Origin: Thermoleophilia bacterium
GTDB lineage: Bacteria; Actinomycetota; Thermoleophilia; Miltoncostaeales; Miltoncostaeaceae
Assembly (NCBI GenBank): GCA_009694365.1
Contig: SHVE01000013.1
Span: 1-49,428, forward strand
Reading direction: 5' to 3'
DNA length: 49,428 bases
Part shown: positions 27,218 to 35,967 of the stretch, piece after piece
Position numbering within the stretch: the first letter of the stretch is position 1
Layout: each line of letters begins with the position of its first letter
Notes under the pieces: model-generated
Told to the model about the DNA's origin: nothing
Databases searched by the model: none
What the model saw: only the letters and a program-made list of their open reading frames with translations
Translations under genes and position numbers: made by a program

Positions 27218-28473
27218 GTACCACCTCATCACCCTTCGCCTCCATCGAGGAGGCGATTGACGACATCCGCAGCGGCCGCATGGTCGTGGTGGTCGACTCG
27301 GAGGACCGGGAAAACGAGGGCGACCTCGTGATCGCTGGTCAGTTCGCCACCCCGGACGCCGTGAACTTCATGATCACGCACGGCCGCGGTCTCGTCTGTC
27401 TGACCCTCACGGAGGAGCGCACCGAGCAACTGGGCCTCGCACAGCAGGTGCGCCGGAACCAGACCCCGTTGGGCACGGCCTTCACGGAGTCGATCGAGGC
27501 CCGTGAGGGCATCACCACCGGTATCAGCGCACCCGATCGGTCGCGCACCATCATGGTGGCCATCGACCCCGACTCCACGCAGTCCGACCTTGTCAAGCCC
27601 GGGCACGTCTTCCCTCTCCGTGCAAAGCCGGGTGGGGTACTCGAACGCGCGGGCCACACCGAGGCCGCGGTGGACCTTGCGCGCATGGCGGGCCTCATCC
27701 CGGCCGGCGTCATCTGCGAGATCATGAAGGACGACGGCAGCATGGCGCGAGTGGACGATCTTGTGGGATACGCCGAGCAGCACGGCCTTCGCATGATCAC
27801 CATCACGGATCTCATCGAGCACCGTCGTCGCACCGAGCGCCTCATCGAGCGCGGCGCTGCGGTGCGGCTTCCCACTATCTACGGCGAGTTCACCGCCGTG
27901 GGGTACGCGTCGCTTATCGACGGCAAGCACCACATGGCGCTGGTCAAGGGTGATGTGGACGGGAAGGACGACGTGCTGGTGCGCGTGCACTCCGAGTGCC
28001 TCACCGGTGACGTGTTCGGATCGCTGCGCTGCGACTGCGGCGGCCAACTCGACGCGGCTCTCCGGATGATCGCTGACGAGGGACAAGGGGTCCTGCTCTA
28101 CATCGCCCAGGAGGGACGCGGCATCGGCCTGCTCAACAAGTTGCGCGCGTACGAGTTGCAGGACTTCGGGCATGACACCGTCGAGGCCAACCTCGCGCTC
28201 GGATTCCCCCCGGATCTGCGCGACTACGGAATCGGCGCCCAGATTCTCGTGGACCTCGGCCTCACGTCCATCCGGCAGCTCACCAACAACCCCAAGAAGA
28301 TCGTGGGTTTGAAGGGCTACGGGCTCACGGTCGTCGAGCGCGTTCCCATCGAGGTGATTCCGGGCGCCGAGAACGTCCGCTACCTCCAGACCAAGCGCGA
28401 CAAGCTGGGGCACATGCTCCACCACAACGGGCTGGACCTCGGCCCGGACTCTGAACCGCCCCGGGTTTCGTAG
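27214..28473 (+). CDS. ribBA: DHBP synthase / GTP cyclohydrolase II fusion (RibBA), probable CTG start
   Basis: Supplies both riboflavin precursors: the RibB domain (about 1-205; DREnEGD acid motif, [22 protein letters not shown]) makes dihydroxybutanone phosphate, and the RibA domain (about 206-419) opens GTP, with zinc cysteines in [18 protein letters not shown] and [10 protein letters not shown]. The first ATG (27280) would remove about 22 residues, including [14 protein letters not shown], which belong to the conserved RibB N-terminus. No ATG, GTG or TTG lies upstream before the in-frame stop at 27172. CTG at 27214 has AGGGAG 8 nt before it and overlaps the ribE stop as CTGA, the same geometry as a dozen other junctions here. 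Confidence 0.88.
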   Translation: MSTTSSPFASIEEAIDDIRSGRMVVVVDSEDRENEGDLVIAGQFATPDAVNFMITHGRGLVCLTLTEERTEQLGLAQQVRRNQTPLGTAFTESIEAREGITTGISAPDRSRTIMVAIDPDSTQSDLVKPGHVFPLRAKPGGVLERAGHTEAAVDLARMAGLIPAGVICEIMKDDGSMARVDDLVGYAEQHGLRMITITDLIEHRRRTERLIERGAAVRLPTIYGEFTAVGYASLIDGKHHMALVKGDVDGKDDVLVRVHSECLTGDVFGSLRCDCGGQLDAALRMIADEGQGVLLYIAQEGRGIGLLNKLRAYELQDFGHDTVEANLALGFPPDLRDYGIGAQILVDLGLTSIRQLTNNPKKIVGLKGYGLTVVERVPIEVIPGAENVRYLQTKRDKLGHMLHHNGLDLGPDSEPPRVS

Positions 28474-28912
28474 GCACCTTGATCTCGCTCTACAGTCAGG
28501 TGGTCTGAAGTGGTGTAACCGGCTCGTCGGCGTTAGGCAGCGCCCTGCGGTGGCTCTCGGACGGGGTCCCGCAGCACAGCCCATGCAAGGTCATCGGTGG
28601 ACTGCCGCTGCGTTGCCGAGGTCCCAATGGGGTGCCACACCAGCATGAGATCCACACGCCGACGCCGTCCCTCGACCCGGATCGGGACATTCCCGTGGAG
28701 GGCCTCCGATTTTCGGCGTCTGGTCGGTCGTGTTGAGAATCCCCGCGCAGCGCGTGGGGATCGAACGGGTTTCCTCGAGTGGTCACACCGTTCGTGGGGA
28801 CGACACCTGAGGTCATGATCGGGACGGCGGTTCCGCCGATGACGACGGTCGGCGGGAGGAGGGTGACAATGGGGCCGACGGACGGCCCGTGGCGACGGCG
28901 CACCCGGTCGGA
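28474..28912. other. 439-nt gene-free, hairpin-rich region
   Basis: I see no convincing gene on either strand. It contains several potential hairpins: CGGGA/TCCCG at 28683-28695; a 9-bp stem (one G-U) with a 5-nt loop at 28739-28761; CCGCCG/CGGCGG near 28840-28862; and GGGCCG/CGGCCC with a 5-nt loop at 28872-28888. The last could terminate the minus-strand peptidase gene. A TTGATC followed by TACAGT near 28482-28498 could be a plus-strand promoter. The region may hold a structured RNA, decayed sequence or only terminators; I cannot tell which. Confidence 0.45.
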
Positions 28913-30772
28913 TTAGCCGAGAGGGATCCTTACCGGCACTCCGTGAATCGTCCCGGTGTAGGCGCGCTCCCCCCCACGCGCGAGGAATAGCGTGCCGTCG
29001 TAGGCGCCCGGACCATCGACGGCGATTGACCCCTGGAAGGTGGTGCCGTTGAAGCGCAGGGTTCCGGTGATGCGCACGTTTCTCACCGCGCTGAAGCGCA
29101 AGAACCGGATTCGCGTTGAGAACGGGTCGAGGGGGTGGGCCAGCCCGCCGCGTATCCCGGGGAGGGCAGACAGACCCGAATCGAGCGCGGCGTCCATGGA
29201 CCGTATGCCATCCCGGATCGTGAGCCTCGCCGCGTGTGCCACACGCCCGGCGGTCCCGGGGGCCCCCGACGGGGAGACCTGCGCGAGCGTTGCGGGGGGA
29301 ACGGCGATGGGCACGATGGGCGGTACCTCGCGGTTGCACGCCGCGGTCGACGGGGTGCCACCGTTGAGGAGGCGCGCCATCTGGGATCTGGCACAGGAAT
29401 AGGAGTAGAGGAGCGAGTGCCCTCCGCCGGGAGCCACCACTATGGTCGCCGAGGGGGAGCGGGCCGCCACGGCCCGGGCTGACTCGATGGGGGTACGCAT
29501 GTCCTGTCCGCCCGCGAAGAGGACCGTGGGGACCGCGGGCAATGGTCCGGCCGTGAGCGGGTCCGTTGCCGCATCCGGCCACGGGGCACACGTCGCGACG
29601 GTGGCGTCGGCCAGCACGTTGTCGATGCCGAACGGGGCGAACGCGGCGGCGCCGGTGGCAGTGGCGGCGGCGTGGGCCAGTCCACTGCGCTCGGCGACGG
29701 GCGTTGTGGATGTCCACGGCAGGGCGGCGTCCGCACACATGGTCGCGTAGTAGAGGGCGGTGGAGATCTCGGTCGGCGGCGTCCAACTGCGCGCGGCCAC
29801 GAAGGTTCTGAGGCGCATGAGCGGGGCCGGGTCGCCCTGTCGCGCGGCGTGAGCAGCGCCCGGCCACAGCGCCCGGAGCGTTGTGCTCAAGTCTCCCTCT
29901 ATGAGGATGTAGGGGAGGTCATCCTGGGATCCCGGTCCACCGAGCACGTCCCCGGTCACTCGTCCCCCGCCGGTCGTGCGGTTGCCGCGAATGGGACGTG
30001 TGCGGCTTACGGCCACGAGCGCGGCGATGTCGCCCACGGGGTCCGTAGTGATCCCGGCGCAGTGCCGCTGGGCGCACAGATCGGTGAGTACACGTCGTAC
30101 GGAGCCGAAGGGTCCGGTGTCGAGGCCGGTGAACCCGGCGGGGTCGATGACCGAGTCGAGGACGATGTGCGACACGCGCGTGGGGTACGCCTGTGCGTAG
30201 GCTTGGGTGACGTAGGTACCGTACGAGATGCCACCGAGCGCCATGGTGTTCACGCCCATCGCGTTCCGCAGGTCCTCAAGGTCGAACACACTCTCGCGCG
30301 TGCCGAAGAAGGAGCGACGCGGCCCCACCTCATCGGCGCAGTGGGCCACCTCGGCATTCGACCACGTGGATGACCGTGCGTCGAGTGCGGAGCACCGCAG
30401 CGCGCCCTGGCCGGTACCTCGCTGGTCGAGCATCACGTAGTTCCACCCGGGAACGCTCTCGGCAACCGGATCGTCGGTGGCAATGGGCGTGCCGGCCTGT
30501 CCGGGGCCGCCGGCCAGCAGTACCAGAGTGCCGCGCAGAGGACGGGTGGCACGCCTGCGCTCCACGTGAAGCGGGAGCGAGTCACCGGACGGGTTCGAGT
30601 GGTCGAGAGGGACCACGAGCGTGCCGCACTCGATTCCCGGGCGCTTCGCGCAGGGCGCGAACGCGATGGACGCGGCGGATGCGCTGCCGGTCCACGCCAC
30701 CAGTAGGGCCGCTGCGATGGCGGCAGGAGCGGCAAAGCGGTGGGGGACGGTCACGAATCGAGTGTGGCACAC
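28913..30772 (-). CDS. Secreted alpha/beta-hydrolase, TAP-like peptidase family
   Basis: A 619-residue exported hydrolase resembling tripeptidyl aminopeptidases of actinobacteria. Residues 12-33 form a signal peptide ending at SASA. The mature part begins with APCAKRPGIECGTLVVPLDHSNP, typical of the family, then LLAGGPGQAG, LDQRGTGQG, the nucleophile S183 in GGISYGTY, a probable Asp in AGGQDMRTP and His in PGGGHSLLYS. About 100 extra C-terminal residues form a beta-rich tail of unknown role. Paired cysteines suit an extracytoplasmic enzyme. Start is GTG at 30772, or GTG at 30754 (six residues shorter). It sits between ribBA and ribH on the opposite strand. Confidence 0.85.
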   Translation of the reverse strand: MCHTRFVTVPHRFAAPAAIAAALLVAWTGSASAASIAFAPCAKRPGIECGTLVVPLDHSNPSGDSLPLHVERRRATRPLRGTLVLLAGGPGQAGTPIATDDPVAESVPGWNYVMLDQRGTGQGALRCSALDARSSTWSNAEVAHCADEVGPRRSFFGTRESVFDLEDLRNAMGVNTMALGGISYGTYVTQAYAQAYPTRVSHIVLDSVIDPAGFTGLDTGPFGSVRRVLTDLCAQRHCAGITTDPVGDIAALVAVSRTRPIRGNRTTGGGRVTGDVLGGPGSQDDLPYILIEGDLSTTLRALWPGAAHAARQGDPAPLMRLRTFVAARSWTPPTEISTALYYATMCADAALPWTSTTPVAERSGLAHAAATATGAAAFAPFGIDNVLADATVATCAPWPDAATDPLTAGPLPAVPTVLFAGGQDMRTPIESARAVAARSPSATIVVAPGGGHSLLYSYSCARSQMARLLNGGTPSTAACNREVPPIVPIAVPPATLAQVSPSGAPGTAGRVAHAARLTIRDGIRSMDAALDSGLSALPGIRGGLAHPLDPFSTRIRFLRFSAVRNVRITGTLRFNGTTFQGSIAVDGPGAYDGTLFLARGGERAYTGTIHGVPVRIPLG

Positions 30773-30806
30773 CGCGGAAGCGGTCCGGTCCGACCGACCC
30801 GGCGCG

Positions 30807-30812
30807 TACCCT
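30807..30812 (+). promoter_or_regulatory. Candidate -10 element (TACCCT) of ribH
   Basis: TACCCT ends 8 nt before the ribH ATG, in the 48-nt divergent gap with the peptidase gene. There is no Shine-Dalgarno, so a leaderless or near-leaderless transcript is likely. Confidence 0.5.
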
Positions 30813-30820
30813 TACGCGTA

Positions 30821-31330
30821 ATGGCACGTACCGATCCCGCCCCGTCCGCTGAGGTACTTACGGTGCCCGACGTCCGTATTGCGGTTGTCGTCGCCCGTTT
30901 TCATCGCGGTATCGCCGAGGCACTGCTCACCGGTGCGCGGGATCGTCTGGCGGAGAGCGGGGTACCCGCCGATCATGTGGACGTGGTCTGGATCCCGGGT
31001 GCGTACGAGGCCCCAGCCGCGGCTCAGGCTCTCGCCGTGACGGGTCGCTACGCGGCCGTCATGGCGCTCGGTGCGGTCATTCGCGGCGAGACGCCGCATT
31101 TCGACTACGTCTGTGATGCCGTCGCGCACGGACTTCAGCGTGTCGCGCTCGACACGGGCGTTCCGTGTTCATTCGGAATCCTGACGTGCGACACCATGGC
31201 GCAGGCCGAGGCACGCGCGGGTGGCGACAAGGGTAACAAGGGGCACGAGGCCGCCGATGCGGCCGTCGCCATGATCACCCTAGTGGCGTCCGCCCGGGCG
31301 ATGGCCCGAGCCGACGCGAGCCGGTCTTAG
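30821..31330 (+). CDS. ribH: 6,7-dimethyl-8-ribityllumazine synthase
   Basis: Condenses the two RibBA/RibD products to lumazine, the RibE substrate. The 169-residue protein has IAVVVARFHRGIAEALLTGA, IPGAYEAPAAAQAL, LGAVIRGETPHFDYV (active-site His) and SFGILTCDTMAQAEARAG with GNKGHEAADAAV. It is separated from ribD-ribE-ribBA by 2.3 kb and has its own promoter candidate, unlike the usual contiguous operon. Its 3' end overlaps the convergent rpmB by 4 nt. Confidence 0.95.
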   Translation: MARTDPAPSAEVLTVPDVRIAVVVARFHRGIAEALLTGARDRLAESGVPADHVDVVWIPGAYEAPAAAQALAVTGRYAAVMALGAVIRGETPHFDYVCDAVAHGLQRVALDTGVPCSFGILTCDTMAQAEARAGGDKGNKGHEAADAAVAMITLVASARAMARADASRS

Positions 31331-31527
31331 ATCCCGGAGACGACCTTCTGCACCTTGCCGGCCTTGAGGCAGCGGGTGCAGACGTAGGCACGGGTCGGCG
31401 TGCTGCCGATGATGATGCGGATCTTCTGGAGGTTGGGGTTGAAGCGACGGGGGGTCGCGCGCATGGAGTGACTGCGGTTGTTCCCGAAGGACGGACCCTT
31501 GCCGCAGGAGGTGCAAACCTTCGCCAT
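31327..31527 (-). CDS. rpmB: 50S ribosomal protein L28 (zinc-binding form)
   Basis: A 66-residue L28 with two CxxC pairs (C5/C8 and C50/C53), the zinc-binding C+ paralogue form. MAKVCTSCGKGPSFGNNRSHS and RRFNPNLQKIR are family signatures. The ATG is preceded by a GAGGT about 12 nt upstream and by TAATCG 6 nt upstream, which nearly fits the leaderless pattern. It is divergent from recG; the DAK-domain kinase gene that often separates rpmB and recG is absent. Confidence 0.95.
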   Translation of the reverse strand: MAKVCTSCGKGPSFGNNRSHSMRATPRRFNPNLQKIRIIIGSTPTRAYVCTRCLKAGKVQKVVSGI

Positions 31528-31616
31528 GTCGACCGATTACCTCACGTAGGGGAAATGGAGCGGCGCAGACCGCCGCGATCCGGGCACGATGCCACAACCG
31601 GGGCGGGAGTTCCAGC

Positions 31617-33773
31617 GTGACCGGCGCCGAGGGCGCGTTCGGTCGGGTGCGCGCATCGGCGGCCGAGGGTGCCCGACCGCATCATCCGGGGAGCACATGG
31701 TGGGATCGTCCCCTCACGGACCTTCCCGGCGTCGGACCGGCAACGGCGCGCCGGGCAGAGGAGATTGGCATCAGGTGCATCGGCGAGTTGGCCGAAAACC
31801 TGCCGACCCGGTACCTGGCCTACGACAGCGCACGCCCGGTGGGCGAACTGGCGGACGGGGAGGAGGCCACCGTGCATGTGGTGCTGGACCGCATCGTGGT
31901 TGTGCCCACGCGCAGGCGGGGGTTGAAGATGGTGCGCGCGCGGGTTCACGACTCCTCAGGGCACATCGACGCCGTCTGGTTCAACCAGGCTTACCTCGCG
32001 GGCGCGCTCGTGGAGGGCGATGAGATGATGATCCGGGGCCACGTTGCGCTTCGACCGCAGCGGCAGATTCGAGTGAAGACGCACGAGGTGGTGGGCAGCG
32101 GGGCGTCTCTGGGGCTGCACACCGAGGGGCTCGTACCGGTGTACCCGGCCACCGAGGCGCTGCCAGCCCGTCGGTTGCGCGAACTCGTGGATGCCGCCCG
32201 CCCGGTGTTCCGGGCGGCCCCGGAGATCTTGCCGCAGTGGATTCGCGCCCGGGTCAACGTGGCCACCCGTGCCGATGCGCTGTCGGCTATGCACTTTCCG
32301 CGCACGGCGTCCGACTCACGGGTGGGCCGTCGTCGGCTCGCGTTCGAAGAGCTCCTCGTTCTGCAGTTGGGTCTCGTCGCCGTGCGGCGGTACCAGGAGA
32401 CTGCCCGTCGGGCTGCGCCGCTCGTCGGGACCAGAGTCATTACCGGTGCGATGCGCGCGGCACTGCCCTTCACCCTCACGAGGGAGCAGGAGCGCGTGAT
32501 ACGCGAGATCGCGCGCGACCTCGCGCGCCACCAGCCCATGCGACGGCTGCTCCAAGGGGAGGTGGGGGCTGGCAAAACGGTGGTGGCGGCCCTCGCCTGT
32601 GCGCAGGCGGTAGAGGCCGGGGCTCAGGCCGCAATTCTTGTACCCACCGAGACCCTGGCGGAGCAGCACCTGCGCACCCTCGACACGCTGCTCGCGCCGG
32701 TGGGGATCACTCCCGTGCTCATCACAGGCAACGTGCCGAAGGCCGAGCGCGAGCGGCGCGAACTCGCCGTCGCGTCCGGTACCGCGTCCGTGGTGGTGGG
32801 CACGCAGGCGCTGCTGGTGGGTGGCGTGGGGTTCCATCGCCTCGGGCTGGTGGTCGTGGACGAGCAGCACCGGTTTGGCGTGGAACAGCGACAGGCACTG
32901 GCCGAGCAGGCGGTCGAGGGTACGGACGCCGCGCACATTCTGTACATGACCGCCACGCCCATCCCACGAACTCTGGCGCTCACGGCGTACGGCGACCTGA
33001 GTGTGTCGGTGATCCGTGGTCGGCCGCCCGGGCGCCAGGACGTCCCAACCCGCTGGATGGGGGACGATCGGCGTGAGGAGGCCTACGACGAGATTCGCGC
33101 CGAACTACGGCGCGGGCGTCAGGCCTACGTGATCTGCCCGCTGGTGGACGACAACGAGGCGGGTACTCCCGCTCGTTCGGCCGTGGCCGAGGCCGAGCGT
33201 CTGGCCGCCGGCCCGTTCAGTGCCTTCCGCGTGGGGCTCGCGCACGGGGCGCAGCGTCCGGACGATCGCCGGGCCGCGATGGCGGCCTTCGCCGCGGGCA
33301 CGACCGACGTACTGGTGGCCACCACCGTGGTGGAGGTGGGAATCGATGTCCAGAACGCCACGGTAATGGTCATCGAGGACGGGGACCGGTTTGGCCTCGC
33401 ACAGATGCACCAGTTGCGTGGCCGCGTGGGTCGTGGCGAGCATCCCGGCCGGTGCATCGTGTTCGCGGAACCGAAATCGGACGAGGGTACCCGTCGCCTC
33501 GAGGCCCTAGTGCAGACCAACGATGGATTCCGGCTGGCCGAAATCGACCTCGACATCCGCGGCGAGGGCAGCATCCTCGGCCTCCGGCAGTCCGGCCCAA
33601 GCGACCTTCGGTTCGCACGCCTGTCGCGTGACCGCCGCACGCTGGTCGAGGCACGCCACATCGCCAAGGCCACCCTGCAGCGCGACCCGTCCCTCGCTCA
33701 GCCAGAGCACGTGCTTCTGGGCGAGGCCGTCCGCGTGGCGTTTCCGGACCTGCCACGACTGCTGGACGGCTGA
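31617..33773 (+). CDS. recG: ATP-dependent DNA helicase RecG
   Basis: A 718-residue branch-migration helicase for fork reversal and Holliday junctions. The N-terminal wedge/OB region carries DLPGVGPATARRAEEIGI and LPTRYL; the helicase core has LLQGEVGAGKTVVAAL (Walker A), VVDEQHRFGVEQR (box II), MTATPIPRTLALTAYGD, TTVVEVGIDVQNATVM and LHQLRGRVGRGEHPG (motif VI; glutamine and histidine precede the conserved RGRVGR). Start is GTG at 31617 with a GGGAG upstream. The stop shares a base with the rsmD ATG (TGATG). Confidence 0.95.
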   Translation: MTGAEGAFGRVRASAAEGARPHHPGSTWWDRPLTDLPGVGPATARRAEEIGIRCIGELAENLPTRYLAYDSARPVGELADGEEATVHVVLDRIVVVPTRRRGLKMVRARVHDSSGHIDAVWFNQAYLAGALVEGDEMMIRGHVALRPQRQIRVKTHEVVGSGASLGLHTEGLVPVYPATEALPARRLRELVDAARPVFRAAPEILPQWIRARVNVATRADALSAMHFPRTASDSRVGRRRLAFEELLVLQLGLVAVRRYQETARRAAPLVGTRVITGAMRAALPFTLTREQERVIREIARDLARHQPMRRLLQGEVGAGKTVVAALACAQAVEAGAQAAILVPTETLAEQHLRTLDTLLAPVGITPVLITGNVPKAERERRELAVASGTASVVVGTQALLVGGVGFHRLGLVVVDEQHRFGVEQRQALAEQAVEGTDAAHILYMTATPIPRTLALTAYGDLSVSVIRGRPPGRQDVPTRWMGDDRREEAYDEIRAELRRGRQAYVICPLVDDNEAGTPARSAVAEAERLAAGPFSAFRVGLAHGAQRPDDRRAAMAAFAAGTTDVLVATTVVEVGIDVQNATVMVIEDGDRFGLAQMHQLRGRVGRGEHPGRCIVFAEPKSDEGTRRLEALVQTNDGFRLAEIDLDIRGEGSILGLRQSGPSDLRFARLSRDRRTLVEARHIAKATLQRDPSLAQPEHVLLGEAVRVAFPDLPRLLDG

Positions 33774-34342
33774 TGCGGGTCGTCGCCGGGGAGTTCGGTG
33801 GGCGCCGCCTGATTGCCCCCACGGGGGCGAGCACGCGCCCGACATCGGATCGCGTCCGCGAATCGCTGTTTCAGATCCTCGGGACTCTCGACGGGCACCG
33901 GGTCCTTGACCTCTTTGCGGGATCCGGCGCACTGGGGATCGAGGCGTTGTCGCGCGGGGCGGCCACGCTGGTGGCGGTGGACGACGACCGGGGCGCCGTG
34001 GAGGCCATCCTCGCCAACGTCTCCGTGCTTGGGCTCGGTGAGCGGGTGCGGGTGGTACGGCGAGGATGGCGCGCGGCGCTCGAGGCCGACGCACAGGCGG
34101 GTGCCACGTACGACCTAGTGCTGGCGGATCCGCCCTACGCCATCCTCCCTGTTATCGCCGATGAGCTGTGGCCGAGAATCTGCGCCGTTCTCGTGCCAGG
34201 TGGGACGATCGTGCTGGAACACGCCCGTGGTGCGATCATTCCCCGGGACGGGACCCACGTCGTGGGTGTCGAACGGGAGATCACCCGTAGGTATGGTGAC
34301 ACGGAGATCACGGTGATCTGGACGCTGGGAGAAGGAACATGA
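33773..34342 (+). CDS. rsmD: 16S rRNA (guanine966-N2)-methyltransferase
   Basis: Methylates G966 of 16S rRNA. The 189-residue protein has MRVVAGEFGGRRL and RPTSDRVRESLFQIL, the SAM motif LDLFAGSGALGIEALSRG and the catalytic DPPYA. It is coupled to recG upstream and overlaps coaD as ATGA; the rsmD-coaD pair is highly conserved across bacteria. Confidence 0.95.
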   Translation: MRVVAGEFGGRRLIAPTGASTRPTSDRVRESLFQILGTLDGHRVLDLFAGSGALGIEALSRGAATLVAVDDDRGAVEAILANVSVLGLGERVRVVRRGWRAALEADAQAGATYDLVLADPPYAILPVIADELWPRICAVLVPGGTIVLEHARGAIIPRDGTHVVGVEREITRRYGDTEITVIWTLGEGT

Positions 34343-34839
34343 GCGCAACAGGGCGAATCGCCATATATCCGGGTACGTACGATCCGGTCACATATGGTCA
34401 TCTCGACGTCGTGGAGCGGGCAGCGCGCCTGTTCGACGTTGTCGTCGTATCCATTGCAGAGGGCTCAACTACCAAGCAGCCCCTCTTCACCGCCGAGGAA
34501 CGAAAGGCCCTCGTGGTAACAAGCGTCGAACATCTGGAGACCGTCGAGGTTCGTGGCTTCAACTGCCTGGTGGCCGACCATGCCCGTGAAGTGGGTGCGG
34601 TGGCGATCGTCAAGGGCGTGCGAACCGCCGCGGACTTCGAGTACGAGACCCAGATGGCACAGTTCAATCGACGTCTCGGCAACGGAATTGAGACCGTTCT
34701 CCTGCCCGCTTCCCCGGAGTGGGCATTCCTGAGTTCCTCCGGCTGCCGTGAGGCCGCCGCGTGGGGTGCATCCGTCGACGAGTGGGTTCCCCCGCACGTC
34801 GCCGAGGCACTGAGGGACCGCATCGGCCGCACTGCCTGA
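34339..34839 (+). CDS. coaD: Phosphopantetheine adenylyltransferase
   Basis: Adenylates 4'-phosphopantetheine, the penultimate step of coenzyme A synthesis. The 166-residue protein has the nucleotidyltransferase motif YPGTYDPVTYGHLDVVERA (T/HxGH), KGVRTAADFEYETQMAQFNR and SSSGCREAA. The Shine-Dalgarno GAAGGAA lies within the end of rsmD. The 20-kb block that follows includes acpP, which receives the phosphopantetheine arm derived from CoA. Confidence 0.96.
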   Translation: MSATGRIAIYPGTYDPVTYGHLDVVERAARLFDVVVVSIAEGSTTKQPLFTAEERKALVVTSVEHLETVEVRGFNCLVADHAREVGAVAIVKGVRTAADFEYETQMAQFNRRLGNGIETVLLPASPEWAFLSSSGCREAAAWGASVDEWVPPHVAEALRDRIGRTA

Positions 34840-34852
34840 CAAAGGACGATCA

Positions 34853-35359
34853 ATGGATGTTCTCGCGCTCATCGACAAGCTGGACGACCTCGTGCACAAC
34901 GCGCGCGCGGTGCCCCTGACCGATCAGGTACGCATCGATCGCGAAGCCGTGTACGAGTTGCTCGACCAGATGCGTTCCACGATCCCCGAAGAGATCAAGC
35001 AGGCGCGGTGGATTGTGAAGGAGCGACAGGAGATGCTGGCCGAGGCCAAGCGCGAGGCCGATCGCCTCGTTACCGAGGCCCGCGACAAGGCCGAGCGCCA
35101 GGCGTCCGACCAGGAGGTCGTGAAGTTGGCGGAGCGACAGGCCGCCGACCTTCTCGACGAGGCCCGCATGCGCGAGCGCGAGGTGCGTCTCGGTGCCGAG
35201 GACTACGCGGATGAGGTGCTGGAAACGCTCGAGGTCAACCTCGAGAAGTTCACCAGCGCCGTGCGCCGTGGCCGGGAACGCCTGCAGGGCACGTCGGGGG
35301 ACCGTGGTGGCGATGGCCCGTTCATTGCCACCGGTTCGTCGGCGGACGACACCGACTAG
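34853..35359 (+). CDS. SepIVA/DivIVA-like coiled-coil protein
   Basis: A 168-residue, highly charged alpha-helical protein with a long coiled-coil from about residue 30 to 150, rich in EAKREADRLVTEARDKAE-type heptads. The N-terminal segment (VLALIDKLDDLVHNARAVPLT, then YELLDQMRSTIPEEI) resembles the start of mycobacterial SepIVA, a DivIVA-like septation factor, whose gene likewise sits just upstream of DUF177 in mycobacteria. It is clearly shorter than SepIVA. A role in division or cell-envelope elongation is inferred from this resemblance and synteny; an ATP-synthase b-subunit-like resemblance comes only from coiled-coil composition. AAAGGA precedes the ATG. Confidence 0.75.
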   Translation: MDVLALIDKLDDLVHNARAVPLTDQVRIDREAVYELLDQMRSTIPEEIKQARWIVKERQEMLAEAKREADRLVTEARDKAERQASDQEVVKLAERQAADLLDEARMREREVRLGAEDYADEVLETLEVNLEKFTSAVRRGRERLQGTSGDRGGDGPFIATGSSADDTD

Positions 35360-35363
35360 ACCC

Positions 35364-35948
35364 ATGCCCCGAGGGGAACTGGGAGCGCCGACCGGGATCG
35401 TGGACCTCCGTGGGGTCCACCTCATCCCGGGTACGGGTGTGTGCGTTGCCGTGCCCCTGCCTCTCGACGCCATCAGGATCGGCGGGGAGGACTACGCGCC
35501 GCATCCGCCCGAGGTGGTGGCGGAGATCGATGTCGGATCGTCGGGGTCCGGATTGGTGCTCCGGCTGAGGTTCGCGACCACCCTCCGCGGACCGTGCCAG
35601 CGCTGCCTCGGAGACGCATCGTTCGATGTGGACGTCGATGCCGAGATCGTCCAGACTCCCCCGCGCGGCGGGGCGGTCCGGTCCGCCGACGACCCCGACA
35701 CCGCGTATTTGGTGGGCCCGGCCCAGATGGATCTCGACGTTCCCGCCTGGGCGCGTGACGCGATCGCCGAGATCGTGCCGATGTCGGTGGTCTGCCGCGC
35801 GGAGTGCAAGGGGCTCTGCGCCGGCTGCGGTCACGACTTGAACGACATGCCCTGTGCCTGTGTGGATGATGATCGTGACCCACGCTGGGCGGCGCTGTCG
35901 GCACTCGCGGACCAGACCCGGGGGAAACGCGACGACCACCAATCGTGA
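35364..35948 (+). CDS. DUF177 (YceD) family protein
   Basis: A 194-residue YceD/DUF177 protein, a family almost always next to rpmF and linked to 23S rRNA or L32 maturation. The signature cysteines are present: RGPCQRCL and, near the C-terminus, CRAECKGLCAGCGHDLND followed by CAC, a probable metal site. The ATG at 35364 lies 4 nt after the previous stop, without an obvious Shine-Dalgarno, so translational coupling is likely. Confidence 0.85.
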   Translation: MPRGELGAPTGIVDLRGVHLIPGTGVCVAVPLPLDAIRIGGEDYAPHPPEVVAEIDVGSSGSGLVLRLRFATTLRGPCQRCLGDASFDVDVDAEIVQTPPRGGAVRSADDPDTAYLVGPAQMDLDVPAWARDAIAEIVPMSVVCRAECKGLCAGCGHDLNDMPCACVDDDRDPRWAALSALADQTRGKRDDHQS

Positions 35949-35967
35949 CATTCGCCCGCCGACGCTC

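Noticed and set aside
27280-28473. ATG at 27280 as the ribBA start
   Set aside because: It would remove conserved N-terminal residues of the RibB domain, and no Shine-Dalgarno precedes it.
28739-28761. A hairpin whose sequence resembles a type I-E CRISPR repeat (CCCCGCG ... GGGGAT)
   Set aside because: There is only one copy. A weak partial echo (GTGGGGA) occurs 40 nt downstream, not at the ~61-nt spacing expected, and no cas gene is present.
28750-28780. tRNA-like TTCGATC on the minus strand
   Set aside because: The flanking bases do not form a T-arm stem, and no acceptor or anticodon arm can be drawn.
28496-28903. 135-codon minus-strand frame in the gap after ribBA
   Set aside because: No recognisable family, low-complexity composition and no convincing ribosome site; kept only as an unassigned region.
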